A stretch of DNA of 64,000 nt, from positions 62,001-126,000 of the forward strand of contig CAIULL010000164.1 in NCBI GenBank assembly GCA_903899985.1. The letters run 5' to 3'. Under the pieces are notes generated by a model that worked only from the letters and a program-made list of their open reading frames with translations, had not been told where the DNA came from and searched no databases. How positions within the stretch are numbered: position 1 is the first letter of the stretch; each line of letters starts with the position of its first letter. The translations under genes were made by a program, and so were the position numbers. The stretch comes from an uncultured Schlesneria sp. GTDB lineage: Bacteria; Planctomycetota; Planctomycetia; Planctomycetales; Planctomycetaceae. This document shows positions 55,450-64,000 of the stretch, piece after piece.

Positions 55450-55689
55450 CTATTCTGGTCCCGTCGTCCGAGGCGCATTAACCGGCTGTGCCGGGCAATG
55501 TGACGCAATCACTTTTTCCAGACACTCACGGCAGAGACATTTCGCGTCTGCGCTGACCGACAACACTGCTGGCAAACTCATACACCAGCAACTGGAACAG
55601 CCATTGGAAATGTCGCAAATGAAGGAACGCATGCAGCTTGGACACGTACTTGACGCTTCTTTCTTAGTTTCACATTCAGGATTCTGCAT
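55450..55689 (-). CDS. cysteine-rich CWC protein
   Basis: 79 residues, 10 Cys. The pattern CPSCMRSFICDISNGCSSCW then CMSLPAVLSV and AKCLCRECL matches the Cysteine-rich CWC family (CWC and CLCxxC motifs), likely metal binding, of unknown role. The ATG at 55689 overlaps the 3' end of the ABC/CPBP gene by 14 bases, so the two are probably translated together. Confidence 0.88.
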   Translation of the reverse strand: MQNPECETKKEASSTCPSCMRSFICDISNGCSSCWCMSLPAVLSVSADAKCLCRECLEKVIASHCPAQPVNAPRTTGPE

Positions 55690-58087
55690 CGTCACCCACC
55701 TTTGATAGTCCGCTTGAACCGAATGCCACGTCAAGCGGTTGTTCATCGTGGGAATTCGTCACGGGTCGCAGCAAACCATAAAGCAGTCCCACAGCAGTCA
55801 ACAGCATGAGGCCAAGTATGACTGGCTGGTACCGTAGCGTGCTGTCTTCGTAGCGAAAGAAATAGCTCCAGGCCTGATCGGTTGGAATATCTTTACCAAA
55901 TCGATCGTGAAGCACTCCAAGCGAATTATGGATGAAGTGGTAAACAACGCCTGGAAGCAGACTGCCGGTACGAACACACATCGCACCAAGAACGATCCCC
56001 AGCAGCATCGCATTGAAGACTTGCTGTGGTATCACGTGGATGATCCCAAATGTAAAACTCGATAACAGTACTGCTAATGTCACTCGCCCTGACTGACGAA
56101 ACCCCGATAACAAAAAACCTCGAAATGCGATCTCTTCACAGATGGCCGGTGTCACAGCGAAGGCCAGGATGACCAGCCAAAGGTTACTCGTTTTCAATTG
56201 CTGCATCAGTCCAGCCACACCCTGAGGTGCAGGCGGAAAAAACCATTGCAGGCGCACTAACAATTCGAACGCGAGAGGCTGCAGTACAAACGGCAATAAG
56301 ATCGCCAACAGAAGTCGCGGCAGACCGGGCCAGCGCAACGAGAATGTTCGTCGCAGGCTGGTCGTCAGAAATATTCCCATCAACAACGCCGGCGCTGCCA
56401 TCAGCAGGAATTGTTGAATCATCAATAGCTTGATCTGGAGCACCCCCTGCTCCGCGGCAGGAGTCTGCTGAATCGCTGTCTGGAATGGCTTCCAGGATGC
56501 GAACTGCAACAGAATCATCAGCAGAAAACAGAGCAGCCCTTCGGCAAATGTGGGTAATGGCCCCTTATCTCGAAACAGGTGCTTGACCCAAAGCCGCAGA
56601 TCCGCTTGTTCGGCCTCGCAGAATAAAACCTCTTCACTGCCGAATTGCTCGATCGCCCACCAGAGCGCCAGCAGGCTGTAACCGACCGATGTCATCAAAA
56701 CCGGAATCACGTAAGCATACATGGCGGCATCGGGACCATTTGCCTTCAACAACCCCTTCAGCAGCAGGCCGGGCCCGATGACAGGTAACACCGCATAGAA
56801 GGGCTGCATTTCCGTGCCGGGTGACAGGCAAAACATCATCAGGCCAAGCGATGCAATCAGAAGAGGTGACAAGTAATACTGACCTTCTTTACTGCTGCGA
56901 GCAAAAGTTGCCAGAGCCAGGCACAACGCGCTGAATAACGTCGAAAGTGGCACGAGAATGACGATCACCCAGACCAGGGAGATTAACGGCGGCATCGTCA
57001 AGTCCCCCAGCCGCGACGAGGCCCGCCCCAGCGCCAACGATGCCATGTATTTACCTGTCATCCCGACACTCAGCAGATTCAACAGCGCCGTCGTCATGCT
57101 GAACACCAGGACCGTGAAGAATTTGCCGAGCACAATTTCGGTTCGAGTCGCCGGGCAGATGAGCAAGGTTTCCATCGTTCCCCGCTCTTTCTCTCCGGCG
57201 CACAAATCCACGGCGGGATAAAAGGCACCGGTCAGCGTCATGATCACCAGCAATGCGGGAAAGACTTTGGACCAGAGATTTGCCGAAACGTTTTCGCTTT
57301 CGGCCAGGTCCAGTTCTTCGGCATTGATCGGCGACATCAGAGTTTTGGGAAGCTGACTTTCTTGAAGTTGTTCCTTCAAAATTGATTGTTCCCATGCCTG
57401 GATGATCTCGTTGACGCGGTGATAGGCAATGGAAGACTTTTCATCGGCACTGTTTTGTACGATCAGCGGACGAGGAATGTTTTCGCTGACTTCACTGTCC
57501 GGTCTCCGCTTAGCCAGATCCGCTTGTCGCCTGGCAACATCCCGGCTGAAGTCCGGCGGAATAATCACCAGCACTTGAATCCCGCTCTGCTCGAACTGCG
57601 TCAGTAACTTTGCGTTCGAACTCGCAAGCCGAGTGGCCGCCTCACTTGTCGAGCCACTGACGTTCTCTGAAACAATCTCGGCTTTCAGTTTTTTACGTTC
57701 CAGCACAAGATCGCGAAGCTGCCTTGCGATCTCGAGACGTTGCTTTTCAATTGCGGCATGACGATTCGAAAGATCAGGCAATGCTGGATCTTTCGCTTCC
57801 GTCAGATCCGCGAGAACAATCAGCTTTTCGACGTCTGCTGGTGAACGGAACCATTTCGCCGCAAATCGGTCTCCGTCCAGCAGTGACGGCGGGGGTAAAT
57901 CCGCCGCACCCAGGATGACGACTGTTCGTGGCTGTTCGGTAAACATCGCGGTCATTTGTGCCGTGCCGATACCCATCAGTGGATACAACAGCATCGGTAA
58001 CACGGCGACCATGAACAATGTCCGCCGGTCTCGCAATTGATCAAGAACTTCACGTCGAAAAATCAGAATAACGTTTCGCCAGTTCAT
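55676..58087 (-). CDS. ABC-2 permease fused to CPBP intramembrane metalloprotease
   Basis: 803 residues. Part one (~1-480) is a NatB-like ABC-2 permease: MNWRNVILIFRREVLDQLRD, a long extracytoplasmic domain (~50-250) and KERGTMETLLICPATRTEIV. Part two (~590-760) is a CPBP (Abi-like) protease: ICEEIAFRGFLLSGFR (EExxxR), LSSFTFGIIHVIPQQ (FxxxH) and VVYHFIHNSLGV (HxxxN), all catalytic motifs kept. The ATP-binding subunit is not next to it in this window. Export of a peptide with linked processing is an inference. Downstream and overlapping: the CWC protein. Confidence 0.92.
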   Translation of the reverse strand: MNWRNVILIFRREVLDQLRDRRTLFMVAVLPMLLYPLMGIGTAQMTAMFTEQPRTVVILGAADLPPPSLLDGDRFAAKWFRSPADVEKLIVLADLTEAKDPALPDLSNRHAAIEKQRLEIARQLRDLVLERKKLKAEIVSENVSGSTSEAATRLASSNAKLLTQFEQSGIQVLVIIPPDFSRDVARRQADLAKRRPDSEVSENIPRPLIVQNSADEKSSIAYHRVNEIIQAWEQSILKEQLQESQLPKTLMSPINAEELDLAESENVSANLWSKVFPALLVIMTLTGAFYPAVDLCAGEKERGTMETLLICPATRTEIVLGKFFTVLVFSMTTALLNLLSVGMTGKYMASLALGRASSRLGDLTMPPLISLVWVIVILVPLSTLFSALCLALATFARSSKEGQYYLSPLLIASLGLMMFCLSPGTEMQPFYAVLPVIGPGLLLKGLLKANGPDAAMYAYVIPVLMTSVGYSLLALWWAIEQFGSEEVLFCEAEQADLRLWVKHLFRDKGPLPTFAEGLLCFLLMILLQFASWKPFQTAIQQTPAAEQGVLQIKLLMIQQFLLMAAPALLMGIFLTTSLRRTFSLRWPGLPRLLLAILLPFVLQPLAFELLVRLQWFFPPAPQGVAGLMQQLKTSNLWLVILAFAVTPAICEEIAFRGFLLSGFRQSGRVTLAVLLSSFTFGIIHVIPQQVFNAMLLGIVLGAMCVRTGSLLPGVVYHFIHNSLGVLHDRFGKDIPTDQAWSYFFRYEDSTLRYQPVILGLMLLTAVGLLYGLLRPVTNSHDEQPLDVAFGSSGLSKVGDDAES

Positions 58088-58599
58088 ATGCCACTTTTTT
58101 TATCACAGTGAAATCGAGGACAAAACGACCTGTTCGCACACTGTCCAATTCCAATAACCGAAGTCTGCTGATTGAAAGAGTAGCTACTTTGCGAACATTG
58201 GTCTTGCCGGAACGGGTCCGGCTGTGATAATTCCTTATGTTCGTCAAGCGGGAATCCGACATCAAATCCGAAACGAGGAATTGGTTGGACACGAAAGACG
58301 GGTCGAACTTCGAACGGATGGTGACGGCGTGAGGAACTGATTGACCTGAGAAGTCAAAGGTTCTTGAAGAGATCGCCAAGGCGCTTCGGGTGCCTGCGGC
58401 GACATGAATTGGCTGTTCTTTACCACTTTCTGAATCGTAAGGACTGGGCGGTCATCTGACGGCTCGCACGGGGAGGACGCCAAGAGAGCGTTTTGCGAAA
58501 CGTGCCAAAGATTGCCATCCAGTCGCGAGCGTGAATCTCAACCATGTGTCAATGGCATGGGGCATTTCACGATCGACATTTGACACAAGGATCGGTCAC
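58088..58599. other. intergenic region between divergent ABC/CPBP and prkA genes
   Basis: 512 bases; no supported gene. ORFs in it are short and without family. The frame of prkA is open to an ATG at 58531 but the start at 58600 is better. Two outward promoters are expected; none was identified with confidence. Confidence 0.4.
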
Positions 58600-60648
58600 A
58601 TGGCTACTGGGCAAAGTTTACTGCAACAGTTTTCTTCGCGTCAGAACGCGGATGCCTATCGGCAGGAACACTGGCAAGGGACGTTCGACGAGTATCTCGA
58701 TCTGGTGAAAAAGACACCCGAGGTGACCCGATCGGCTCATCAGCGGATGTACGATATGATCATGACCTACGGCACCTATCCGGTGGACGAAGGTCGACGT
58801 GACGGCTTACTGAGATACAAGTTCTTCGACGATCCGGACACCGGCGGTGAAGACGCCATCTTCGGCCTGACCGAACCGCTGACGCAGCTTGTCCACGTCT
58901 TCCGGTCGGCAGCCCTCAAGTACGGCAGCGAACGCCGCGTCTTGCTGCTGCACGGACCCGTGGGAAGTTCCAAAAGTACCATTGCCAGACTGCTGAAAAA
59001 AGGACTGCAGCGTTACAGCCGAAAACCCGAAGGGGCACTCTACACGTTTGGCTGGAAAGAAGATGACGGATCGATCACCTGGGACCCGATGAACAGCGAA
59101 CCGTTGCAACTGATCCCGCACGCCTATCGAGACGAAGTCTGTGCGTCTCTTAACGAAGGACGCGATCGAAACAAGCAATTTACGGTCGAGATCACTGGCG
59201 ACGTCTGTCCGCTCAGCCGCTTTGTTTTCAAGGAACGACTCGAGAAATGCGACGGAGACTGGACCAAGGTCCTGCAAAGCGTCGTCGTCAAGCGGTTCTT
59301 CCTCTCGGAACAGGACCGCATCGGGATCGGGACGTTCCAACCCAAAGATGAAAAGAACCAGGACAGTACCGAACTGACTGGGGACATCAACTACCGCAAG
59401 ATCGCCGAGTACGGTTCGGAATCCGATCCTCGTGCCTTCAACTTCGATGGTGAGTTCAACGTGTCAAACCGAGGCATGATCGAATTCATCGAAGTATTAA
59501 AGCTGGACGTTGCGTTCCTTTACGACCTGCTGGGTGCCTCGCAAGAGCACAAGATCAAGCCAAAGAAATTTGCTCAAACGGATATCGACACGGTCATCAT
59601 CGGCCACACGAACGAACCAGAATTCCGCAAACTGCAATCAAACGAATTCATGGAGGCGTTACGTGACCGAACGGTGAAGATTGATATTCCGTATGTGACC
59701 AAGCTCGGACACGAACTGCGAATTTATGAAAAGGACTACAACGACCGTCGCGTGCGCGGAAAGCACATTGCCCCGCACACGCTGGAAGTTGCCGCGACAT
59801 GGGCTGTGTTAACCCGACTCGAAGAACCAAAGCACCACGGGCTGACCGTGTTGCAGAAATTGAAACTGTATAACGGCAAAACACTGCCAGGTTTCACCAC
59901 GGAAAATATCGAACAGCTCAGAAAAGAAGCCAAGCACGAAGGCCTGCAGGGGATTTCTCCCCGGTACGTTCAAGACAAGATCTCGAACGCACTGGTGAAC
60001 AATACCGATGCCACGTGTATTAACCCGTTCATGGTCCTGAATGAACTGGAATACGGCCTGCAGCATCACTCGCTGATTCCGAATGAAGAAACGCGCGAAG
60101 GTTATCGTCGTCTGATCTCGGTCGTGAAGGACGAATACACCGACGTCGTCAAAAACGAAGTCCAGCGAGCGATCGCGGCAGACGAAGAAGCGTTGATGAG
60201 ACTTTGCTCGAACTACATCGACAACGTCAAAGCTTATACTCAGCGTGAAAAGGTGAGAAACAAGTTTACCGGTCAGGATGAACAACCGGACGAACGCCTG
60301 ATGCGGTCGATCGAAGAACGAATCGATATCCCGGAAACTCGCAAAGATGATTTCCGCCGCGAGATCATGAATTACATCGGGGCCTTGTCGCTGGACGGCA
60401 AGAAGTTCGATTACAAAACGAACGAGCGCCTGCATAAGGCACTGGAAATGAAACTGTTCGAAGATCAGAAAGATACGATCAAGCTGACCAGCCTGGTCTC
60501 GAACGTCGTCGATAAGGATACGCAGGAAAAGATCGACGTCGTCAAAGGCCGCCTGATCAAGAACTTTGGTTATAATGACGAATCAGCGACCGACGTCTTA
60601 CAGTACGTCGCCAGCATTTTCGCCCGAGGAGACGCAAAGCGAGACTAG
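58600..60648 (+). CDS. prkA: serine protein kinase PrkA (AAA+ kinase)
   Basis: 682 residues, normal for PrkA/YeaG. N-terminal PrkA AAA domain with Walker [41 protein letters not shown] before it, and [20 protein letters not shown] further on; C-terminal kinase-like half follows. Family members phosphorylate proteins in stress or starvation responses. ATG 58600 with AAGGA 9 bases upstream. Its usual partners YeaH (DUF444) and SpoVR/YcgB: the first follows at 60829, the second is not in the window's next ORFs. Confidence 0.94.
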   Translation: MATGQSLLQQFSSRQNADAYRQEHWQGTFDEYLDLVKKTPEVTRSAHQRMYDMIMTYGTYPVDEGRRDGLLRYKFFDDPDTGGEDAIFGLTEPLTQLVHVFRSAALKYGSERRVLLLHGPVGSSKSTIARLLKKGLQRYSRKPEGALYTFGWKEDDGSITWDPMNSEPLQLIPHAYRDEVCASLNEGRDRNKQFTVEITGDVCPLSRFVFKERLEKCDGDWTKVLQSVVVKRFFLSEQDRIGIGTFQPKDEKNQDSTELTGDINYRKIAEYGSESDPRAFNFDGEFNVSNRGMIEFIEVLKLDVAFLYDLLGASQEHKIKPKKFAQTDIDTVIIGHTNEPEFRKLQSNEFMEALRDRTVKIDIPYVTKLGHELRIYEKDYNDRRVRGKHIAPHTLEVAATWAVLTRLEEPKHHGLTVLQKLKLYNGKTLPGFTTENIEQLRKEAKHEGLQGISPRYVQDKISNALVNNTDATCINPFMVLNELEYGLQHHSLIPNEETREGYRRLISVVKDEYTDVVKNEVQRAIAADEEALMRLCSNYIDNVKAYTQREKVRNKFTGQDEQPDERLMRSIEERIDIPETRKDDFRREIMNYIGALSLDGKKFDYKTNERLHKALEMKLFEDQKDTIKLTSLVSNVVDKDTQEKIDVVKGRLIKNFGYNDESATDVLQYVASIFARGDAKRD

Positions 60649-60678
60649 TCGTTTATCCACAACGAAAGTTCAGGTCCT

Positions 60679-60775
60679 GTGCCACTGCATCGGAGTCTTC
60701 TCCGACGCAGTGTCTTCGCGTGTAACACAGCAACCGAAGAGCACTGGGTGACTGAAGACGGTCATCCATCGGCAC
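60679..60775. repeat. 90-97 bp repeat family, copy C
   Basis: Starts GTGCCACTGCATCGGAG and ends CCATCGGCAC; internal GCACTGGGTGACTGAAGACG is close to copy B. It lies in the 180-base gap between prkA and the DUF444 gene, that is, probably inside the operon message. Diverged but the same length and orientation as copies A and B. Confidence 0.8.
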
Positions 60776-60828
60776 ACGACTTTTAGAGTATGACGATGCG
60801 GTAGCGACGTATTGGAAAGAACACAGCC

Positions 60829-61935
60829 ATGACACGCTCCATTGACCGGGACAACCAGCGATTCAAAGAAATCGTCCGGGGAAAGGTCCGACAGGGCCTG
60901 AAAAAGTACATCACGCACGGAGAAATTCTCGGCCGTAAAGGACGCGAGACGGTCAGCATCCCCGTTCCAAATATCGAGATTCCTCACTTTCGACATGGTC
61001 AAAAAGGGTCTGGTGGCGTCGGTCAAGGTGAAGGTGACCCAGGTCAGCCAATCGGTAAGGGAGAAGACGACGGCGACGGACAGGGCCAGCCGGGCGATCA
61101 AAAGGGCCAGCATATCCGCGAAGCGGAATTGACGATTGAAGAGCTGGCTCAAATGCTGGGTGATGAATTGCAGCTTCCTGCCATCAAACCCAAGGGGCAG
61201 GATACGATCAAAGCCGTTAAGACCAAGTACAACAGTATCCGTCAAACCGGACCTGATTCGTTAAGGCACTTCAAACGGACCTACAAACGTGCGTTGCGTC
61301 GGCTGATCTCGTCCAGCGAATACGACCCCAGCCGACCGATCGTCGTCCCAACTCGTGAAGACGAACGGTTCCGATCATGGACCGAAGTTCCGTTGCCTCA
61401 CGCCAACGCAGCGGTGATCTATATCATGGACGTGTCAGGTTCGATGACTGACGACCAGAAAGAGATTGTCCGAACTGAATCGTTCTGGATCGACACCTGG
61501 TTAAAAAGCCAATACGACGGCCTTCAGCGTCGATATATCGTTCACGATGCCGTCGCTCATGAGGTCGATGAAGACACGTTCTATCGCGTTCGTGAGAGTG
61601 GTGGTACGCGGATTTCGTCTGCGTATGTCGAATGCAAAAAGATCATCGAACGAGATTTTCCGCCAGCCGACTGGAATATCTACATCTTCCAGTTCTCGGA
61701 CGGTGACAACTGGGGTGAAGATAATAACAGTTGCCTGAAGATCCTTCAGGACGATTTCCTGACGATCTGCAACCTCTTCTGCTACGGACAGGTGGAAAGC
61801 CCCTATGGCTCAGGCGACTACATCCGTGAACTGAGAAAATTCGTCGACAACTACGAAAACCTGATCCTCTCACACATCAAGGACAAAGACGGGATCTACG
61901 AATCGATCAGGACATTCCTTGGTAAAGGAAAGTAG
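60829..61935 (+). CDS. DUF444 family protein (YeaH/YhbH)
   Basis: 368 residues. N-terminal basic segment (IDRDNQRFKEIVRGKVRQGL), a Gly/Gln/Asp-rich disordered part (~60-95, GQGEGDPGQPIGKGEDDGDG), and a C-terminal von Willebrand-like domain with the metal-site motif IYIMDVSGSMTDDQKEIV (DxSxS). Family members work with PrkA in stress or sporulation pathways. Encoded on the same strand after prkA with repeat copy C between. Start ATG 60829. Confidence 0.93.
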   Translation: MTRSIDRDNQRFKEIVRGKVRQGLKKYITHGEILGRKGRETVSIPVPNIEIPHFRHGQKGSGGVGQGEGDPGQPIGKGEDDGDGQGQPGDQKGQHIREAELTIEELAQMLGDELQLPAIKPKGQDTIKAVKTKYNSIRQTGPDSLRHFKRTYKRALRRLISSSEYDPSRPIVVPTREDERFRSWTEVPLPHANAAVIYIMDVSGSMTDDQKEIVRTESFWIDTWLKSQYDGLQRRYIVHDAVAHEVDEDTFYRVRESGGTRISSAYVECKKIIERDFPPADWNIYIFQFSDGDNWGEDNNSCLKILQDDFLTICNLFCYGQVESPYGSGDYIRELRKFVDNYENLILSHIKDKDGIYESIRTFLGKGK

Positions 61936-62093
61936 GTAATATCGATAGAATCGCCCTTGGACAGGCCCGGTTTCCTGTTGGTGCATAAACTAACACCAGA
62001 ATCGCAAGCCATGCCTTACTCTTTTATTTCCTCTGAATTGAGTTCAACTAAGAACGCCTCGCTGGAAATCGTGTGGCCCCTGCGGAATTCCCA

Positions 62094-62594
62094 TCAATTG
62101 TTTGACTCGGTTTCATACTGTTCAGGCAGTCCGATGCGCGAATAGGTTATTGCGAAGTGTTGTGCGAGATGCTCGCGATATGGAGTCGCGATTTGGCAGA
62201 TTCGGTTCCCTTGAGTGATCAATCGTTCGAGTAGTGATCGAGGTACCGTATGTAAATCGCGAAGATCAACGATGGATTCAGGAACTGGTCCGGTGGGCAA
62301 AAAGTACTATCCATAAACGCGATGAGAACGAATTTGATCGGTAATCGCCTTACCCTTCAAAACACCTTGATCCACAAGAGTCTGTGCCGAATGAACAACG
62401 GCGACGACGACTCGAGTGACCCGGGATTGGGCGAGGTCACATGCTTGCGTCACGACGATCACTCGTAGCTTCAGTTCAACCGGATCAAGTGCTGTACTTT
62501 CGGTTGAGAGATCCTCCCAAACCAAAATGGGGCAGCAGTCAATAATATCGCCTTGTGAAAGAGGCGAATCCGGCGTCACGTGCAGGTAGATCAT
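62094..62594 (-). pseudogene. gene interrupted by a single in-frame stop (Trp to TAG)
   Basis: Two ORFs in one frame: 62307-62594 (starting MIYLHVTPDSPLSQGDIIDC) and 62094-62300 (ending LPEQYETESNN). Reading through, the join is RSHRVYG-stop-YFLPTGPVPES: the stop TAG at 62307-62309 sits where family members have tryptophan (TGG), as far as I recall the family. The second part, VDLRDLHTVPRSLLERLI and YREHLAQHFAITYSRIGLPE, is well conserved, so the event looks recent, or is a sequencing error, or the stop is read through. About 166 residues if intact. Start overlaps the upstream small gene by 4 bases (ATGA). Function of the family unknown. Confidence 0.82.
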
Positions 62595-62884
62595 TCTTCG
62601 AAACTTTTTTCGCCGATGACGAAATCGGGAAGTCGACGCGTACCAGCACGTGTGCGGACAGGCCGCGATTCTCCCAGTCGCGTTAAGTCAAATGGCGTCG
62701 GAATGTTCTCGTCCGACCACGGGCCGTCAGGCAGGCGAATTTCTTCTGTGGATAATCTTATTGGAATTCTTCGCAGCGTGATTTTTACGGGACCAGGTGG
62801 CAAGTTTGATGGATGATTCAACTCGATCGAACCATCCGGTTTGATGGTGCCATCGATCGTAATTTCCAGAGTTGCCAACGTCAT
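62591..62884 (-). CDS. small antitoxin-like protein
   Basis: 97 residues. The N-terminus LATLEITIDGTIKPDGSIEL, then HPSNLPPGPVKITL, looks like the short beta-type 'VxIDGxxxPDGxLxL...LPPGPVxVTL' proteins common in planctomycetes and cyanobacteria, some annotated as antitoxins or DUF104-like. ATG 62884 has GGAGG 5 bases upstream. Its stop overlaps the start of the interrupted gene, so the two form a coupled pair; toxin-antitoxin is one idea, but no toxin fold is visible in the partner. Confidence 0.75.
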   Translation of the reverse strand: MTLATLEITIDGTIKPDGSIELNHPSNLPPGPVKITLRRIPIRLSTEEIRLPDGPWSDENIPTPFDLTRLGESRPVRTRAGTRRLPDFVIGEKSFEE

Positions 62885-63058
62885 CATTGCCTCCAATCGA
62901 GTTTCAGCGACTCCTCATTATACCTTACTCAAATAGTTTTGTGGATACTCATTCATGAACGGGAATTCGACGACCGAATTACTGACTGTCGTGATAATAA
63001 AACTGGTGAGTCCTTGAAGAATAACTTGCTCCAATATTTTATATGAAACCTTCTTGTT

Positions 63059-64000
63059 TCACGGCGTTCCCTCGCGCGGGGCGACCTGGACTGATCCGGT
63101 CAGGTATGCGAAGAGATCTCTGACTTCATCCGGTTTCAGACGTTGCAACAAGCCTTCCGGCATCATGGAAACACCCGAGGCAACTCGGTGTTCAATTTCT
63201 TTCAGAGGCACAGCAACCTTTTCGTTCGCGGTCTGAATTGTGATCGCGTTTTCACTTTCTGCGATGACCAGTCCGGTAATGATTCGTCCGTCCGTTTTTT
63301 CGATCACCTGCATCTGAAAATCTTTGGAAATCGAAGCACTCGGATCGATCAGATTGAGCAGCAAATAATCGATGTTCGTTCGTTGCGCTCCGGTCAGATC
63401 GGGACCAATCGGCGTTCCCGCATCGAATAGCCGATGACAATTGGAACATGTTTTCGCAAAAATCGTTCGACCGTTGTGTCGGTCTCCGGTCTTTATTGTG
63501 TCAGCGGTCAACCGCTGCTTCAGACCGGCAATCAATCTCGCTTTGTCCTTGGAAGTTTCACGAATCTGGCCCCACAGCTTTTCGACCCGGGCCGAAAGCT
63601 GTTTATCCCCCAGACTGTTGATTTGCCGGGCCGTGAATGCCGTCAATTCGGTTCGGGGAATTCGCTCCGCTTCGACCGCATCGAGCAGCGATTTGGCCCA
63701 GGAAGGACGAGCCGCCAGGGTCTGAATCGCATCCTGGCGTGAGGACGCATCGGCTTTGGGAAACAGATCCAGAATCGCAGCGACCGTTTGAGGATGATTG
63801 TATTCCGCCAGCCCCTTCAGAGCCGTACTTTGTGTCGCGGGATCGCGAATCAGACTGATCAACTGCGAGTCGAATCCGTCAACATGTTTCGCCACCAGCG
63901 CGGAAATCGCTCGTTGCCGATCCGTCGCTTTGGCTTTGTTGTCTGTCGACAGTTCAACCAGCGATTTAATGGCCACTGGATCATTGAAAATCAAAGACAG
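63059..64000 (-). CDS. C-terminal part of a PVC-type cytochrome c domain protein (cut by window edge)
   Basis: At least 311 residues; frame open at the right edge, so the N-terminus is missing. HEAT-like helical repeats at residues ~1-140 (SLVELSTDNKAKATDRQRAI, LDLFPKADASSRQDAIQTLA), then the PVC heme-binding region: GRTIFAKTCSNCHRLFDAGT (CxxCH covalent heme site) with GPDLTGAQRTNIDYLLLNLI, DPSASISKDFQ, and end EVRDLFAYLTGSVQV. Large membrane-bound dehydrogenase-like proteins of this type are numerous in planctomycetes; substrate unknown. Confidence 0.9.
   Translation of the reverse strand: MSLIFNDPVAIKSLVELSTDNKAKATDRQRAISALVAKHVDGFDSQLISLIRDPATQSTALKGLAEYNHPQTVAAILDLFPKADASSRQDAIQTLAARPSWAKSLLDAVEAERIPRTELTAFTARQINSLGDKQLSARVEKLWGQIRETSKDKARLIAGLKQRLTADTIKTGDRHNGRTIFAKTCSNCHRLFDAGTPIGPDLTGAQRTNIDYLLLNLIDPSASISKDFQMQVIEKTDGRIITGLVIAESENAITIQTANEKVAVPLKEIEHRVASGVSMMPEGLLQRLKPDEVRDLFAYLTGSVQVAPREGTP

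Noticed and set aside
62094-62884. Classical toxin-antitoxin system
   Set aside because: The small gene looks antitoxin-like, but the partner has no recognisable toxin fold and carries a stop codon, so only a gene pair is claimed.

Overview
The window looks like a chromosomal segment of a planctomycete (Planctomycetota, probably Planctomycetales). This is inferred from gene content: a 3-keto-disaccharide hydrolase (DUF1080) gene beside a very large PQQ-like beta-propeller/TPR protein, a cut-off PVC-type cytochrome c domain protein (CxxCH), a CAP-domain surface protein with an LExR-type N-terminal motif, a PEP-CTERM protein, an ABC-2 permease fused to a CPBP protease, and a metal-ABC permease fused to a DtxR-like tail. 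Genus cannot be fixed from sequence alone. No rRNA, CRISPR array, phage or transposase gene was seen. One tRNA (Asp, GTC) is present.

Layout: 1-7610 is the 3' part of a complex I operon (nuoH-J-K-L-M-N, with no nuoI between H and J). 7.7-9.2 kb holds a small helical protein and a TatD nuclease. 9.2-9.6 kb is a large palindrome. 9.6-15 kb has a small gene, then clpB and dnaK on the minus strand, with two strong hairpins between them and an operator-like palindrome upstream of dnaK. 15.3-15.6 kb carries two tandem copies of a 166 bp repeat. 15.7-23 kb is minus-strand: DUF1080, the 1512-residue PQQ-like protein and a flavin halogenase-like enzyme. 23.2-26.1 kb is a set of small poorly known proteins (two with Cys-rich metal sites) plus a leucine-rich-repeat protein. 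26.1-29.2 kb has a lipase-like esterase and a PEP-CTERM protein.

29.7-34.2 kb is a signalling cluster: a hybrid histidine kinase with a LOV-type PAS domain, then an SDR enzyme, a DUF488 protein and a lone receiver-domain protein. 34.5-41.2 kb has a TIGR04255-like protein, a third 166 bp repeat whose end forms the trpS 3' end, trpS, an ArnT-like glycosyltransferase, a secreted propeller protein and three small membrane proteins. 41.3-46 kb holds tRNA-Asp, pepT, a sigma factor, a long aspartate carbamoyltransferase-like gene and pdxJ. 46.3-48.5 kb is an operon of STAS protein, RsbW-like kinase and a degenerate enhancer-binding-protein-like regulator. 48.9-58.1 kb has the metal permease fusion, truD, the CAP-domain protein, a PEGA lipoprotein, a CWC Cys-rich protein and the ABC/CPBP fusion. 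58.6-62 kb is prkA and its DUF444 partner. 62.1-62.9 kb is a two-gene pair, one member broken by a single stop codon, and the window ends inside the cytochrome-type protein.

The most notable non-gene content is several families of dispersed palindromic or terminally inverted repeats: a 166 bp family (three copies), a 90-97 bp family (three copies), an inverted 9-bp-period repeat and several long hairpins. The most notable proteins are the LOV-type hybrid kinase, whose signalling glutamine is replaced by threonine, and the partner-switch operon carrying a regulator that has lost its ATPase and sigma-54 contact residues.
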